DNA from: Deinococcus frigens DSM 12807 | Lineage (GTDB): Bacteria; Deinococcota; Deinococci; Deinococcales; Deinococcaceae | Assembly (NCBI RefSeq): GCF_000701425.1 | Contig: NZ_JNIW01000020.1 | Coordinates: 1 to 63,468, forward strand | Direction of reading: 5' to 3' | DNA length: 63,468 nt | Shown: piece by piece, positions 28,251 through 42,761 of the stretch | Layout of the letters: the number at the start of each line of letters is the position of its first letter | Numbering within the stretch: position 1 is the first letter of the stretch | Translations under genes and position numbers: made by a program | Notes under the pieces: generated by a model | The model's input: only the letters and a program-made list of their open reading frames with translations | The model's database searches: none | What the model was told of the DNA's origin: nothing

Positions 28251-28309
28251 GGCATTGGTCCGAATGACAGCATCAGAAAAACTCCCAAATGCCCGGTCAA
28301 ATTCACTCA

Positions 28310-28327
28310 CTGTCCTGGGCAGGACAG
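28310..28327 (+). terminator. Hairpin downstream of the FemX gene
   Basis: CTGTCCT-gggc-AGGACAG forms a 7-bp stem 60 bp after the stop of the FemX gene. No T-run follows, so its role as a terminator is uncertain. Confidence 0.35.
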
Positions 28328-28419
28328 ACGGTCGTCACGATCAGACGCCCATGTGAACGCTCGCCTGCCCACTCGGTCAGAAGTTCACAGCTCTTTTGAC
28401 AAAGGCTTCAGGGAACCCC

Positions 28420-28598
28420 TCATACGGACTCCGATTGGAAAGTGTTGGCAACACCTGGAAATCCGAGCGGGCGTCCAAGCGTCCTCGTGGGCGCTGCTCT
28501 GGACAAGACGGCGAGCAGGAGAAAAACGGGTTCCGGACGTGAAGTGGATGAATCGGCGCTGTCCCGATTCATGCACGAAACAAACGGAATCCGTATCA
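28420..28598. mobile_element. MITE with ends matching the IS at the left edge
   Basis: The 173-bp element (28423-28595) starts TACGGACTCCGATT and ends with the complement of TACGGATTCCGTTT. Both differ by one base from the IS end at 175-188 (TACGGATTCCGATT). It is flanked by TCA at 28420-28422 and 28596-28598, with C before and G after, so the target was CTCAG, the CTNAG type. It encodes no protein and was probably moved by that IS's transposase. The right TCA is the complement of the TGA stop of the Lon-domain gene, so the insertion preserved the stop. Confidence 0.85.
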
Positions 28599-29201
28599 GT
28601 TCATCAGCTTCATGTCGCGGGGGACCGCGCCCATCAGCACGTCCAGACGGTCCAGCAGGCCGGGGGCGCGCAGGGCGTCCTCGCGCTGCTGGCCGCTGAG
28701 ACCGGGGAGCAGGTTGGCCGCGAAACTGGCCAGCAGCATAGGATCTTCGGGGGCATTGGCGCGGATCAGTTCCGCCTCGGCGGGGCGCAGGCGCAGCAGA
28801 TCGCTCAGCAGCTTGCGGGCGCTGGCCTGCACCACCTCCTGCTCGCCGGGCGGGGCGTCCTCCAGCGGCCACAGGTCCACATCCGCGCTCAGGTAGGGAC
28901 AGCTGAAGTCGAAGTCCTGCACCGTGAACCGTTCGCCGCCCACCACGACGATGGTGCTGGTGCCGTCCTCGTGGGTCTCGGCCTGTCGCAGGTGCGCCAG
29001 CGTGCCCACCTTCGAGACCCGCTCGTGAAAGGGCATCGCCACGTCCTCCGAGGTCTCCACGATCTGTACGATCCCAAAGGGTTCGCCGCTGGTCTGCGTG
29101 TCTGCGAGCAGCGCGCGGTAACGCTGTTCGAAAACGTAGAGGGGCAGCACCACGCCTGGAAACAGCACCAGATTGGGCAGCGGAAACAGGGGGACGGTCA
29201 T
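28596..29201 (-). CDS. Lon N-terminal (LON substrate-binding) domain protein
   Basis: A 201-residue protein made only of the N-terminal substrate-recognition domain of Lon protease, with [25 protein letters not shown] as its opening. No ATPase or protease part follows. Stand-alone LON-domain proteins are widespread but their role is poorly known. The start at ATG 29201 is supported by GAGGG 6 nt upstream. It lies 79 bp after trmD on the same strand. The stop codon is inside the target duplication of the adjoining MITE. Confidence 0.85.
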   Translation of the reverse strand: MTVPLFPLPNLVLFPGVVLPLYVFEQRYRALLADTQTSGEPFGIVQIVETSEDVAMPFHERVSKVGTLAHLRQAETHEDGTSTIVVVGGERFTVQDFDFSCPYLSADVDLWPLEDAPPGEQEVVQASARKLLSDLLRLRPAEAELIRANAPEDPMLLASFAANLLPGLSGQQREDALRAPGLLDRLDVLMGAVPRDMKLMN

Positions 29202-29280
29202 CTGACCCTCATGGTGCGCCCGTTGGGACGGCGGGACTTGAGCAGAACCCACAATAAACACCCCATGTGAAGTTCAGACT

Positions 29281-30093
29281 TCACTTCGATGTGCCGTCAC
29301 TGTCGGTCTTTTTTCTGCGCCGCACCCGTTTGGGGGAGGGCGGCGGGGGCGCGTTCCAGGCCTGCAACTGCTCTACCGTCGCTCCAAGTTCCAGCAGCGT
29401 GACGGTGTCCTGCGGCGTCAGTTGCGCGGCCAGGAGCAGATCGGGCCGCCGCGCCAGCGTTCGCCCCAGCGCCTGTTCCCGCCGCCACGCGGCCACCGCG
29501 CCGTGGTTGCCGCCGCGCAGCACCTCCGGCACGGGGTGGCCACGCCATTCGGGCGGGCGGGTGTATTCGGGGTAATCCAGCAGGCCGCTGCTGAAGCTGT
29601 CGGCGCGGTGCGAATCGGGGTCACCGATCACGCCGGGCAGCAGCCGCGCCACCGCCTCCAGCACGCAGGCCGCCGCCGCCTCGCCGCCCATCATCACGAA
29701 GTCGCCGATGCTCAGCTCGCGTGTGACCAGCCCCTCGGTGCGGGCATCGAAACCCTCATAGCGCCCGCACAGCAAGGCCAGATGCTCCTTTTGCGCCAGG
29801 TCCTCGGCCACCGCTTGCGTGAACGGCTGGCCCGCCGGGGTCAGCAGGATCACCTCATCGGCGGGCGACAGGCTGGCCAGTGCCCGCTCGGCCACGTCCA
29901 CCCGGATCACCATGCCCGCGCCGCCGCCGTAGGGCGTGTCGTCCACCTTGAAATACCGGTTGTCCGAGAAGTCGCGGAGCTGTACCAGCTTCACGTCCAG
30001 CAGCCCGCGCTCCCTGGCCTTGCCGATGATGGCCTCGCCCGCAAAGGGGGCCAGCAGTTCGGGGAACAGGGTCAGGAAGGAAAAGGTCAGCAT
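29281..30093 (-). CDS. trmD: tRNA (guanine-37-N1)-methyltransferase
   Basis: A 270-residue SPOUT methyltransferase that puts m1G at tRNA position 37, preventing frameshifts. The N-terminus [17 protein letters not shown], then [29 protein letters not shown] and [15 protein letters not shown] are the trefoil-knot and SAM-binding motifs of TrmD. The last 20-30 residues form a Lys/Arg-rich tail. It follows rimM by 10 bp in the conserved rpsP-khpA-rimM-trmD order. Confidence 0.95.
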   Translation of the reverse strand: MLTFSFLTLFPELLAPFAGEAIIGKARERGLLDVKLVQLRDFSDNRYFKVDDTPYGGGAGMVIRVDVAERALASLSPADEVILLTPAGQPFTQAVAEDLAQKEHLALLCGRYEGFDARTEGLVTRELSIGDFVMMGGEAAAACVLEAVARLLPGVIGDPDSHRADSFSSGLLDYPEYTRPPEWRGHPVPEVLRGGNHGAVAAWRREQALGRTLARRPDLLLAAQLTPQDTVTLLELGATVEQLQAWNAPPPPSPKRVRRRKKTDSDGTSK

Positions 30094-30103
30094 GCTATAA
30101 GGC

Positions 30104-30682
30104 TCAAGCGTCCTCCGGCTCCGGCCCGTCCGCCTCGCCCAGCAGTCCCTGGGGGGCGTCGGCAGTCAATGACAGCGATCTGGGACGCAACTTGGCCGTC
30201 AGGTTGACCGTGACATACGGGGCTTGCAATGGAATCAGCGCCTCTCCACCCTGGTGCGTGACCACCAGTAAATCCTGACGCCCAACGTCCATCACGTCCT
30301 TGACCGTTCCCAGTTCCACGCCCTCCGCGTCGCTGAGGGCCAGGCCGCGCAACTCGTGGAAGTAGTACACGCCCTCTTCGGGGGTGGGCAGTTCGTCGTC
30401 GGCGGCGTACACGTTCAGGCCGCGCAGCGTCTCGGCCCCCTCGCGCGAGGACAGGCCCGCCAGGTGCAGGGCCACACCAGGGGCGAGCTGATCGGCGCGC
30501 GCGATCCGCAGCCAGCCACGCCCCTCGACGTACACGCGCCTGAGGGCCTTGAACTGCCCTGCGTCCCCCAGCACATAGACCTTGACGCCGCCCTGCACAC
30601 CATGCGGCCCCAGGAAATAGCCCAGCCGGGTGGTCTCGGTCCCCGCTGGACTTGAATCTGGACTTGAATCGGTCACGCTCAA
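30104..30682 (-). CDS. rimM: 16S rRNA processing protein RimM
   Basis: A 192-residue 30S-subunit maturation factor that binds ribosomal protein S19. The N-terminal RimM domain has [19 protein letters not shown], and the C-terminal PRC-barrel begins at [14 protein letters not shown]. The start is TTG 30682, whose last two bases overlap the TGA stop of khpA (TTGA), implying coupled translation; a GTG at 30676 is an alternative. Confidence 0.93.
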   Translation of the reverse strand: MSVTDSSPDSSPAGTETTRLGYFLGPHGVQGGVKVYVLGDAGQFKALRRVYVEGRGWLRIARADQLAPGVALHLAGLSSREGAETLRGLNVYAADDELPTPEEGVYYFHELRGLALSDAEGVELGTVKDVMDVGRQDLLVVTHQGGEALIPLQAPYVTVNLTAKLRPRSLSLTADAPQGLLGEADGPEPEDA

Positions 30683-30918
30683 CCCTTGCGCGGGGCGTCC
30701 AGATCGACGTTCACGCGCTCGCGGGGATCGCTGGCGGCGCGCACCAGCGTGCGAATGGCCTGGATCACGCGGCCCTGCCGTCCGATCAATCGGCCTTCCT
30801 CGCCGGGGGCCACGCGCACCATCACGGTAGGCCCCTTCTTGGACACGCGCACCAGCGACGGCTGATCCACCACGCTTTGCGCCAGGAACAGGGTCAGGTC
30901 AGTCGGATCGCTCTTCAT
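30679..30918 (-). CDS. khpA: KH-domain RNA-binding protein KhpA
   Basis: A 79-residue single KH domain with the GxxG loop as IGRQG in GRLIGRQGRVIQAIRTLV. In other bacteria KhpA binds RNA, often with KhpB, and affects cell elongation and division. It sits between rpsP and rimM as in many genomes. ATG 30918 gives the standard protein; an ATG three codons upstream is less likely. Confidence 0.9.
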   Translation of the reverse strand: MKSDPTDLTLFLAQSVVDQPSLVRVSKKGPTVMVRVAPGEEGRLIGRQGRVIQAIRTLVRAASDPRERVNVDLDAPRKG

Positions 30919-30974
30919 GGCGCGCATTCTAAGGGGAGCGGGGTGACAGGGGGCTAACAGGTGAGAGGGAGAAC

Positions 30975-30998
30975 GAAAAAAGGCCCCCGCAGGAGCCT
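30975..30998 (-). terminator. Terminator between rpsP and khpA
   Basis: On the minus strand a 7-bp stem (AGGCTCC with GGGGCCT, loop TGCG) is followed by TTTTTT. It lies just after the rpsP stop, so the downstream genes rely on readthrough or another promoter. Confidence 0.75.
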
Positions 30999-31017
30999 CG
31001 TTTCACGGTCTGTTCGT

Positions 31018-31266
31018 TCAGGAGAACTTGACGCCCTGGGACTTCAGGAGGCGGCGGGCGGTGTCGGTGGGCTGCGCGCCGACGCCGATCCAGTACTGGG
31101 CACGCTCGGCGTTGACCTTCAGAAAGTTCTCGGAGGTCTTGCGGGGATCGTAGTGACCCAGGTTCTCGATGTACCCGCCGTCGCGGGCAACACGGCTGTC
31201 GGTCACGACGATGCGGTAGTGGGGGTTGTGGGTGGAACCAAAGCGGGACAGGCGAATCTTGACCAT
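31018..31266 (-). CDS. rpsP: 30S ribosomal protein S16
   Basis: An 82-residue ribosomal protein, opening [20 protein letters not shown], a signature of bS16, with [14 protein letters not shown] in the middle. ATG 31266 is chosen because this is the conserved N-terminus; GAGGT lies 9 nt upstream. It is the first gene of the ribosome-maturation cluster. Confidence 0.97.
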   Translation of the reverse strand: MVKIRLSRFGSTHNPHYRIVVTDSRVARDGGYIENLGHYDPRKTSENFLKVNAERAQYWIGVGAQPTDTARRLLKSQGVKFS

Positions 31267-31475
31267 GATGGAAAACCTCTGATATACTCGGTGATTTTGA
31301 AGGTGTTGCACCCGCAAGGATGGCGGGGATCATACGGGCCGACAGCAGCCAACCGGGCCGCGCACCGAAGCAGAGTATCAGAGCCGGGGACGCTGAGGCA
31401 AGTCGCGCAGCTTTGCCATCTCCGTACGTCTCCTACCGCTTGACAACCCGCTCGCCGTGGCCCGATGGTGCATCC

Positions 31476-31874
31476 ATGAGCGACACCCCGCACCGATACG
31501 CCGAGCTGCTGACTTTGCTGGCCTCCCAGGTGAGGGCCGAGGGGGAATTGCCGGTCTACCTTCAGCTTCGGCAGGCGCTGACGCGGGCCATTCAAGACGG
31601 AGTTTTACAACCTGGCACGTCCCTGCCCGCCGTGCGCGCGCTGGCCTCGGCGCTGGGACTGGCCCCCAACACGGTTGCCAAGACCTACGCCCTGCTGCAA
31701 GACGACGGCCTGACCGAGAACCGCGCCGGAGCCGGAACGCGGGTGCGCGCCGACAGCGCGGCGGGGCAGCAGAGTGGACTCCTCGACTTGCGGCGGCGGG
31801 TGCAGGAGCTGAGGACCGCCGGGATCAGCGCCGATGAGGTGCGGGCCGTTGTCGCTGAGGTACTGGCCAAATGA
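31476..31874 (+). CDS. GntR-family regulator, YtrA-like short form
   Basis: A 132-residue regulator with a winged helix-turn-helix (about residues 22-90: PVYLQLRQALTRAIQDG, LPAVRALASALGLAPNTVAK) and only a short C-terminal helix. This is the YtrA type, which usually controls adjacent ABC transporter genes. No such gene is adjacent here; transketolase follows 68 bp downstream. ATG 31476 begins the conserved region. A TTGACA at 31440-31445 may be its -35, though the matching -10 is poor. Confidence 0.85.
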   Translation: MSDTPHRYAELLTLLASQVRAEGELPVYLQLRQALTRAIQDGVLQPGTSLPAVRALASALGLAPNTVAKTYALLQDDGLTENRAGAGTRVRADSAAGQQSGLLDLRRRVQELRTAGISADEVRAVVAEVLAK

Positions 31875-31942
31875 ACCGCTGGCGAATTAACCATCTATAA
31901 GTGTACGTAGGACACAATCATTCGGCGGAGTAGGATGGGTCC

Positions 31943-33937
<1,995 letters not shown>

Positions 33938-33956
33938 TTTTTGTTCTTGAATGAAG

Positions 33957-33985
33957 AATCCCCCGGCGAGTGCTGGGGGATTTGC
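33957..33985 (+). terminator. Terminator after transketolase
   Basis: An 8-bp perfect stem (AATCCCCC and GGGGGATT, 10-nt loop, 33957-33982) follows the tkt stop by 19 bp. It is preceded by a run rich in T and A and could work in both directions. Confidence 0.75.
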
Positions 33986-34032
33986 CTTTGGGCTGGGTTG
34001 GGGACGCAAATGGGGCGCACGAGAGCTTCAGA

Positions 34033-34182
34033 TCAAGGGAGGAAGATCAATTCGATGATCTCTACCAGGAGCTTGACAACGAGCAGGACAGCCGAAACCG
34101 CCCCAGCCCACATCGTCACCACTTTCGGGGTCAACTTTTTGGGCTGACGTTGCCGGGTTGTGGTAAGCTTTCTGTGTCGCGT
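34033..34182 (-). CDS. Small hydrophobic membrane peptide, type I toxin-like
   Basis: The frame is open from an in-frame stop at 34189-34191 to TGA at 34033-34035. Two starts are possible: ACG 34182, placed 5 nt after an exceptional ribosome site (AAAAGGGGGTGAT), giving 49 residues with a basic N-terminus; or TTG 34134, giving 33 residues. The end is one membrane helix, MWAGAVSAVLLVVKLLVEII. ACG is a poor start, so either the ATG has decayed or translation begins at TTG. A probable antisense RNA covers the ribosome site. Size, helix and antisense layout fit type I toxins, but I match it to no named family. Confidence 0.45.
   Translation of the reverse strand, partial: TRHRKLTTTRQRQPKKLTPKVVTMWAGAVSAVLLVVKLLVEIIELIFLP
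34161..34169 (+). promoter_or_regulatory. Extended -10 promoter of a possible antisense RNA
   Basis: TGGTAAGCT has the TGn extension and a -10-like TAAGCT. Transcription would start near 34176, reading towards the terminator at 34206-34236. Confidence 0.35.
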
Positions 34183-34236
34183 AGAGAATCACCCCCTTTT
34201 GGTCGCCCCAGTGTTTACCGCACTGGGGTTTCCTCT
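34176..34236 (+). ncRNA. Possible small antisense RNA with terminator
   Basis: About 60 nt between the extended -10 box and a strong hairpin (CCCCAGTG at 34206-34213, CACTGGGG at 34221-34228) followed by TTTCCTCTT. It would be fully complementary to the ribosome-binding region of the membrane-peptide transcript on the other strand. There is no reading frame of note. Confidence 0.4.
34206..34236 (+). terminator. Strong hairpin terminator, plus strand
   Basis: An 8-bp perfect stem with loop TTTACCG is followed by TTTCCTCTT. It faces plus-strand transcription although no plus-strand protein gene ends here, which points to a small RNA. Confidence 0.7.
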
Positions 34237-34306
34237 TAGATGAAGTTGAACTCTCTACTCCCCACTTGTCATGCAACCCGCCCGCAGGCTTGGGCAGTCT
34301 ACCCGC

Positions 34307-36735
<2,429 letters not shown>

Positions 36736-36952
36736 ACGCCTGCCAGGGTAGAGCATGCGGCGGAGGGCAAGAGGTGTCTGCGCCTCTCTTTTCCGCCGCC
36801 GCGTCTTCACTCCGTCTCCACCCTACTGCCGCCCAGATCAACCCCAGATCAAGGAGGGCACACCCCACCCCCGGCCCGGTGCGGGAAGATGCCGTCACCA
36901 CAGTTTCAGATCAGCTCACCTTTGAATCAACACCTTCAGGAGGGATACAGCT

Positions 36953-37177
36953 ATGGGAGAGGGAAAACCCACCACGTCCAGCACCCAGGAGACCGCCAGC
37001 ACGCCCATCGACATGGACACGCACCAGGGCGGCGCAGCCAGCACCTACGGGGCCAACACCAATCTGGACCCACACTTGCAGGGCGGTCCGGCCACCGCCG
37101 CAGATCAGGCCGCCACAGCCGAGATCGAGAAGCAGCACGAGCAGCAGGGCACGCCCGCACCCGAACCTGAATCATGA
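36953..37177 (+). CDS. Small hydrophilic protein of unknown function
   Basis: A 74-residue protein rich in Thr, Ala, Gly, Gln and Glu, with no hydrophobic segment, probably disordered. A very good ribosome site (AGGAGG) lies 9 nt before ATG 36953, which supports it as a real gene. It precedes the SRPBCC gene by 108 bp and may be co-transcribed with it. Composition resembles small stress-associated hydrophilins, but no motif is present to support that. Confidence 0.6.
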   Translation: MGEGKPTTSSTQETASTPIDMDTHQGGAASTYGANTNLDPHLQGGPATAADQAATAEIEKQHEQQGTPAPEPES

Positions 37178-37285
37178 ATCTGGAGAGATGAAGTGGGGCC
37201 AGTCCCGCGCATATTCTGGATTGGTTTACCTTTCACCGCTCCCCCACGCCCAGCCCTTAGACTGCCGGTTAACGGAGGATCAACC

Positions 37286-37930
37286 ATGACAAAAACAGAA
37301 GAAGGCGGAATGGATCAGACCCGCATGATCAGTGGGGCAGCGGGCGGCGCTCTGCTGCTGATGGGCCTGCGCAAGCGCGGCGTGCTGGGCCTGGGAGTGG
37401 CGGCAGTGGGCGGGTATCTGGCCTACCGCGCAGCTACTGGCAACGACCCGGTGATGGCGGCAGTGGGCGGCGGCGCAACCACTTCCAAGCCCATCTTCGT
37501 GGAACACAGCGTGGTCATCGACAGGCCCACCCAGGCCGTCTACGACTACTGGCGCAAGCTGGAAAACCTGCCCCAGATCATGAGCCACCTGGAAAGCGTG
37601 ACCGAGCTGGACGACAAGCGCAGCCGCTGGGTCGCCAAGGCCCCACTGGGGACGCACGTCGAGTGGGAAGCCGAGATCGTCAACGACAAGCCCGGCCAGC
37701 GCATCGGCTGGCACTCCCTGCCGGGGGCAACTGTGGACAACGCAGGCAGCGTGCAATTCGAGGAACTGCCCAACGGCGGAACCCGCGTGCATGTGGCCCT
37801 CAGCTACCGCCCCCCGGCGGGACCGCTGGGCGCTGCGGTGGCCAAGCTGTTCGGCGAGGAACCCAGCCAGCAGATCGCCGAGGACTTGCAGAAGTTCAAG
37901 GCCGCCTTCGAGGGCAGCGACAAGAACTGA
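37286..37930 (+). CDS. SRPBCC-family protein with N-terminal membrane segment
   Basis: A 214-residue protein. Residues about 15-50 hold a Gly/Ala-rich hydrophobic region ([12 protein letters not shown]...[15 protein letters not shown]) seen in a DUF2892/YgaP-like anchor. Residues about 68-210 form an SRPBCC/polyketide-cyclase-like domain ([29 protein letters not shown]). Such proteins bind lipids or other hydrophobic ligands; the ligand is unknown. GGAGG lies 8 nt before ATG 37286. Confidence 0.8.
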   Translation: MTKTEEGGMDQTRMISGAAGGALLLMGLRKRGVLGLGVAAVGGYLAYRAATGNDPVMAAVGGGATTSKPIFVEHSVVIDRPTQAVYDYWRKLENLPQIMSHLESVTELDDKRSRWVAKAPLGTHVEWEAEIVNDKPGQRIGWHSLPGATVDNAGSVQFEELPNGGTRVHVALSYRPPAGPLGAAVAKLFGEEPSQQIAEDLQKFKAAFEGSDKN

Positions 37931-38026
37931 GCGGGACGTAGGAAAGAGAGGCCAGGGCATGGATGCTCTGGCCTCTTCTCTGTTTAGTCGCCCCGATGCT
38001 GGTAGAGAGAAAAAGACGTCCGCTTC

Positions 38027-38494
38027 CTACGCGCTCAGGCCCTTGCTGCCGTGCAGGGTGCGTTCCATCGCGTCGGTGACCTCAGCCTCAAAGCGGCGCA
38101 GGTGTTCACGCAGGCGGTCCAGTTCGGCCACGCCCAGATCAGGCAGCCACAGCACGCTGCGGCCCAGCACGGCGAAGGCCAGCGGGGCGTCCTCGTCTGG
38201 CTCCTCGTCCTCGTCGGGTTCCACCGGGTCCAGATTCAGGATGCCGTAATCCAGGCCCTGATTGAGCAGATTCATGCCCATCAGGATCTCGGGCAGGCTG
38301 TCCTCTTCCACGTACAGGTCCAGATCCAGGTGAAATCTCACGATCACGCCGCCCTGGTGGTCCGCGTCGGCGAACAGGGCCACGCGGGACTCTCCGTGCT
38401 GGATCATTGCGCCGTCTTCCACGGATTCGACGGTCAAACCGCTGGCTTGCAGCGCAGACACGATCCGCTGCAATTCGGACTGGGGGGCCGTCAT
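38027..38494 (-). CDS. YbjN-domain protein
   Basis: A 155-residue acidic protein of the YbjN (sensory transduction regulator) family. The fold resembles type III secretion chaperones (LQRIVSALQASGLTVESVEDG at the start, then VIVRFHLDLDLYV). A Glu/Asp-rich loop (VEPDEDEEPDEDAP) interrupts the middle. Function in Deinococcus is unknown; YbjN affects motility and stress traits in E. coli. Converges with the SRPBCC gene. Confidence 0.75.
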   Translation of the reverse strand: MTAPQSELQRIVSALQASGLTVESVEDGAMIQHGESRVALFADADHQGGVIVRFHLDLDLYVEEDSLPEILMGMNLLNQGLDYGILNLDPVEPDEDEEPDEDAPLAFAVLGRSVLWLPDLGVAELDRLREHLRRFEAEVTDAMERTLHGSKGLSA

Positions 38495-38566
38495 GCCGGG
38501 GAGTATAGAGCCGGGGAGCGGGGAACAACCGGAAGCCTGCGCCCTATGCCCCTGGCATTCATCGCC

Positions 38567-39235
38567 TCACGCCTCACGGGAAAAGACCAATTGCATCCGG
38601 GGCGCTCCGGGCGAGGCGGGCCGTGCCTGATCGAAGCCGGTGCAGGCCAGCAGCGGCGCGAAGCCCCTGGCCCCGGCCAGGGCATTCAACTCTTCAGGCG
38701 AGTAGAGCCGCCAGTCGAAGACGTCACTGGCCCCCTCGCCGTAGTCCAGTTCCACATGCAGCCGCCGCCCGTCCATACGCCTGTGTTCAGTGATCTGAAC
38801 GCCGCCCCGCTCGAACGTCCTGCGGCCCTGGTGGCGCTCAAACGCCTCGCGGTGATACACGTCGAGAATCAGACGCCCGCCGGGCCGCAATTTCGCATGA
38901 ATCTCGCGCAGGACAGCGGCGTTCGTGGCGTCATCGAAATACCCAAAGCTCTGCCACAGGATCACCACGGCATCGAAAACGCCCGGCACGCCCCCCAGAT
39001 CGCGCAGGTCGCCCAGCAGAAAACGGCAGCCCGCCCCGGCCTGTGCGCGGGCCTCCTGCACAGCAGTGGCGTCGCGGTCCAGGCCGACAACCTGATAGCC
39101 CCGTCCGGCCAGTCTGTGCGCGTGTCGCCCCGTGCCGCAGCACAGGTCCAGCACGCGGGAATACTCGGGACGGGGCAATTGCCGCGCCAGAAAATCAGTC
39201 TTGCGCTCCGTTTGAACCGGATCGAGGGTGGTCAT
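38567..39235 (-). CDS. Class I SAM-dependent methyltransferase
   Basis: A 222-residue methyltransferase. Motif I is VLDLCCGTGRHAHRLAGRGY, followed by GLDRD (motif II), LGDLRDL and LILDVYHREAF, a methyltransferase-25-like pattern. The C-terminal part has FDWRLYSPEELNALAGARGF. Substrate unknown. ATG 39235 is preferred over a TTG two codons upstream. Confidence 0.85.
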   Translation of the reverse strand: MTTLDPVQTERKTDFLARQLPRPEYSRVLDLCCGTGRHAHRLAGRGYQVVGLDRDATAVQEARAQAGAGCRFLLGDLRDLGGVPGVFDAVVILWQSFGYFDDATNAAVLREIHAKLRPGGRLILDVYHREAFERHQGRRTFERGGVQITEHRRMDGRRLHVELDYGEGASDVFDWRLYSPEELNALAGARGFAPLLACTGFDQARPASPGAPRMQLVFSREA

Positions 39236-39284
39236 GAACAACTCGAATTAGGTGGGCGTGTAGGTATTCACCGCTCATCACCGT

Positions 39285-40283
<999 letters not shown>

Positions 40284-40346
40284 GCCCGGCAGGCTAGCAC
40301 CCGTTTCAAGCGCTCGGCGGGACGGCGGGACGCTAGGCTGTAAAGG

Positions 40347-42761
40347 ATGAGATTAGGCCAGTTCGTGACGGAAGGCGGCGGCGCGCAGGTGCGCGCATGG
40401 GGCGAGACAGACGTGCTGGTGGTCAGCGCACCGCTGCCGGGGGTGCTGCGGGTGAGGCTGGCCCCGCAGGCACGGGCCAGCGGTCTGGGCTTCCCGCGCC
40501 TGACCGAGAAACGCAGCTTCGCCCTGCGTCCCGATCTGCCCGAAGCCGAACGCCTGAGCGTGCAGGAGGATGGCGACACGCTGCGCGTGAGCGGCGGCGG
40601 ATTGACCCTGCATCTGAACCGCAGGGACGGCGCGTGGCAGGTCACGGAGGGCGAGGACGGCAGGCCGCAGCGCGAACTGGCCAACGTGCTGGCCTGGAGC
40701 GGCGACGCCCCCACCGCCCGCCCCGCGATGGAAAGCGAGCGCTTCAACCTGCGCCGCAGCCGCCTGAGCCTAGACGCCCTCGCAGGCGCGGCCTACCTGG
40801 GCTTCGGTGAGCGCGTGGGACCGCTGGACAAGCGCGGCATGCACCTCACATTCTGGAACACCGACTGCTATCCGCACCACACCGATACCGATCCACTGTA
40901 CATCAGCGTGCCGTTTACCACGGTGGTGCAGGGCGGGCTGGCTCACGGCCTTTTCGTGGACGAGACGTGGCGCATGACGGCGGACGTGGCCCGCACCAAC
41001 CCGCAAGAGCTGGCCTTCGCCTCGGCGGGACCGGAATTGGACGTGTACGTGCTGGCCGGACCGCGCCCGGCGGACGTGCTGCGCCGCTACGCAGACCTGA
41101 CCGGCCACGCCCCAATGCCCCCGCTGTGGGCGCTGGGAGCCGCCCAGAGCCGCTGGGGCTACCGCACGGCGGACGATCTGCGGGCCGTGATCCGTGGCTA
41201 CCGCGAACGAGATCTGCCGCTGGACAGCGTATATATCGACATCGAATACATGGACGCCTTCAAGGTCTGGACGGTCAACCGTTCGGGCTTCCCGGACCTC
41301 AAGGCGTTTGTGCAGGAGGCCGCGAAGGAGGGCGTCAAGCTGGTGCCGATCATCGATCCTGGCATCAAGCTGGAGGCGGGCTACGACGTGTACGAGGAAG
41401 CCCTGAAGAACGACTACCTGATCCGCACCGCGCGCGGCGATGTGCTGGTGGGCGAGGTCTGGCCCGATCCCGCCGTGTTCCCCGACTTTACCCGCCCGGA
41501 AGTGGTGGCGTGGTGGGCCGCCCGGCACAAGCTGTTCACCGACGCCGGAATCCAGGGCCAGTGGAACGACATGAACGAACCCGCCTGCTTCTCGCTGGCC
41601 CTGACCGACAAAGGTGGGGCCAGGGAGACAGAGGGGAAGACACTGCCCTACGACGCCCTGCACGGTGCCCACAGTCATCTGGAAATGCACAACGTCTACG
41701 CCAACCCCATGAGCCAGGCCAGCCGCGCCGGGTACGCCAAGTACAGCCCGCAGATTCGTCCGTGGATCATCTCGCGGGCCGGGTACGCGGGGATTCAGCG
41801 CCACGCCACCGTCTGGACCGGGGACAACGCCGCCACCTGGTCCCATCTGGCCCTCAGCCTGCCGATGATCGGGGGGCTGGGCCTGAGCGGGATACCGTTT
41901 GCGGCGGCGGACGTTGGGGGTTTTGGCGGCGACACCACCGGGGAACTGCTGGCGCGCTGGTATCAGGCGGCGGTGGGCTACGCCTTCCTGCGCAACCACT
42001 CGGCGCAGGGCACGGCAGACCAGGAACTGTGGCGCTTCGGAGAGCCGTACACAGGGGTCATCCACGCCGCGCTGGAGCTGCGTTACCGCCTGCTGCCGCA
42101 CCTGTACACGCTGGTGGAACAGGCCACCCGCAGCGGGCTGCCGGTCCTGCGTCCGCTGGCGCTGCACCACGCAGGGGACGAGGACGCCCTGCGCGCGGAC
42201 AGCCAGTATCTGCTGGGGCAGGGCCTAATGGTGGCTCCAGTGGTGGCGGCGGGCCACAGAGGGCGGCAGGTCTACCTTCCGGCGGGGCGCTGGGCCGCCG
42301 TGTTCAACCTGGCGGAATTCGGGGCCATTCACGACGGTCCCGCCTATGTCACCGCAGACGCGCCGCTGTACACGCTGCCGCTGTACCTGAAGGCGGGCGA
42401 GGCGCTGCCGCTGACCGAACCCGCCGCGCATACCACGCAGGCCCGCTGGCCGCGCGTGACCTGGCTGGCGCACCTGGGCGAGACCGGCTTCGTGGGCCAC
42501 CTGTACGAGGACGCCGGGGACGGTCCCGCCGAGGGCCGATTCACGCGCCTGGTTGGGGACCGCGAGGGCGGTACGCTGAGCATCCGCCGCGAGACCGAGG
42601 GCGACTCAGCCCTGCCCGAACAGCGCGAGGTCCTGCACATCATCGGGCTGGAACCGGTCCGCGAGGTCCAGGGGGCCACCTCCTTTTCCTACGAGGACGG
42701 CGTGCTGCGCCTGACCCTGCCCGCCCGCTGGGAAGAGATCACCGTGACCTGGGTGGAGTGA
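40347..42761 (+). CDS. Alpha-glucosidase, glycoside hydrolase family 31
   Basis: An 804-residue enzyme that releases alpha-linked glucose from oligosaccharides. The GH31 nucleophile motif WNDMNEP has its Asp at residue 408. The acid/base region is RHATVWTGDN, and LYISVPFTTVV plus PPLWALGAAQSRWGY mark the N-terminal sandwich and barrel entry. No signal peptide is present, so it is cytoplasmic. Length matches bacterial GH31 enzymes such as MalA/YicI relatives. No sugar transporter lies next to it. Confidence 0.93.
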   Translation: MRLGQFVTEGGGAQVRAWGETDVLVVSAPLPGVLRVRLAPQARASGLGFPRLTEKRSFALRPDLPEAERLSVQEDGDTLRVSGGGLTLHLNRRDGAWQVTEGEDGRPQRELANVLAWSGDAPTARPAMESERFNLRRSRLSLDALAGAAYLGFGERVGPLDKRGMHLTFWNTDCYPHHTDTDPLYISVPFTTVVQGGLAHGLFVDETWRMTADVARTNPQELAFASAGPELDVYVLAGPRPADVLRRYADLTGHAPMPPLWALGAAQSRWGYRTADDLRAVIRGYRERDLPLDSVYIDIEYMDAFKVWTVNRSGFPDLKAFVQEAAKEGVKLVPIIDPGIKLEAGYDVYEEALKNDYLIRTARGDVLVGEVWPDPAVFPDFTRPEVVAWWAARHKLFTDAGIQGQWNDMNEPACFSLALTDKGGARETEGKTLPYDALHGAHSHLEMHNVYANPMSQASRAGYAKYSPQIRPWIISRAGYAGIQRHATVWTGDNAATWSHLALSLPMIGGLGLSGIPFAAADVGGFGGDTTGELLARWYQAAVGYAFLRNHSAQGTADQELWRFGEPYTGVIHAALELRYRLLPHLYTLVEQATRSGLPVLRPLALHHAGDEDALRADSQYLLGQGLMVAPVVAAGHRGRQVYLPAGRWAAVFNLAEFGAIHDGPAYVTADAPLYTLPLYLKAGEALPLTEPAAHTTQARWPRVTWLAHLGETGFVGHLYEDAGDGPAEGRFTRLVGDREGGTLSIRRETEGDSALPEQREVLHIIGLEPVREVQGATSFSYEDGVLRLTLPARWEEITVTWVE

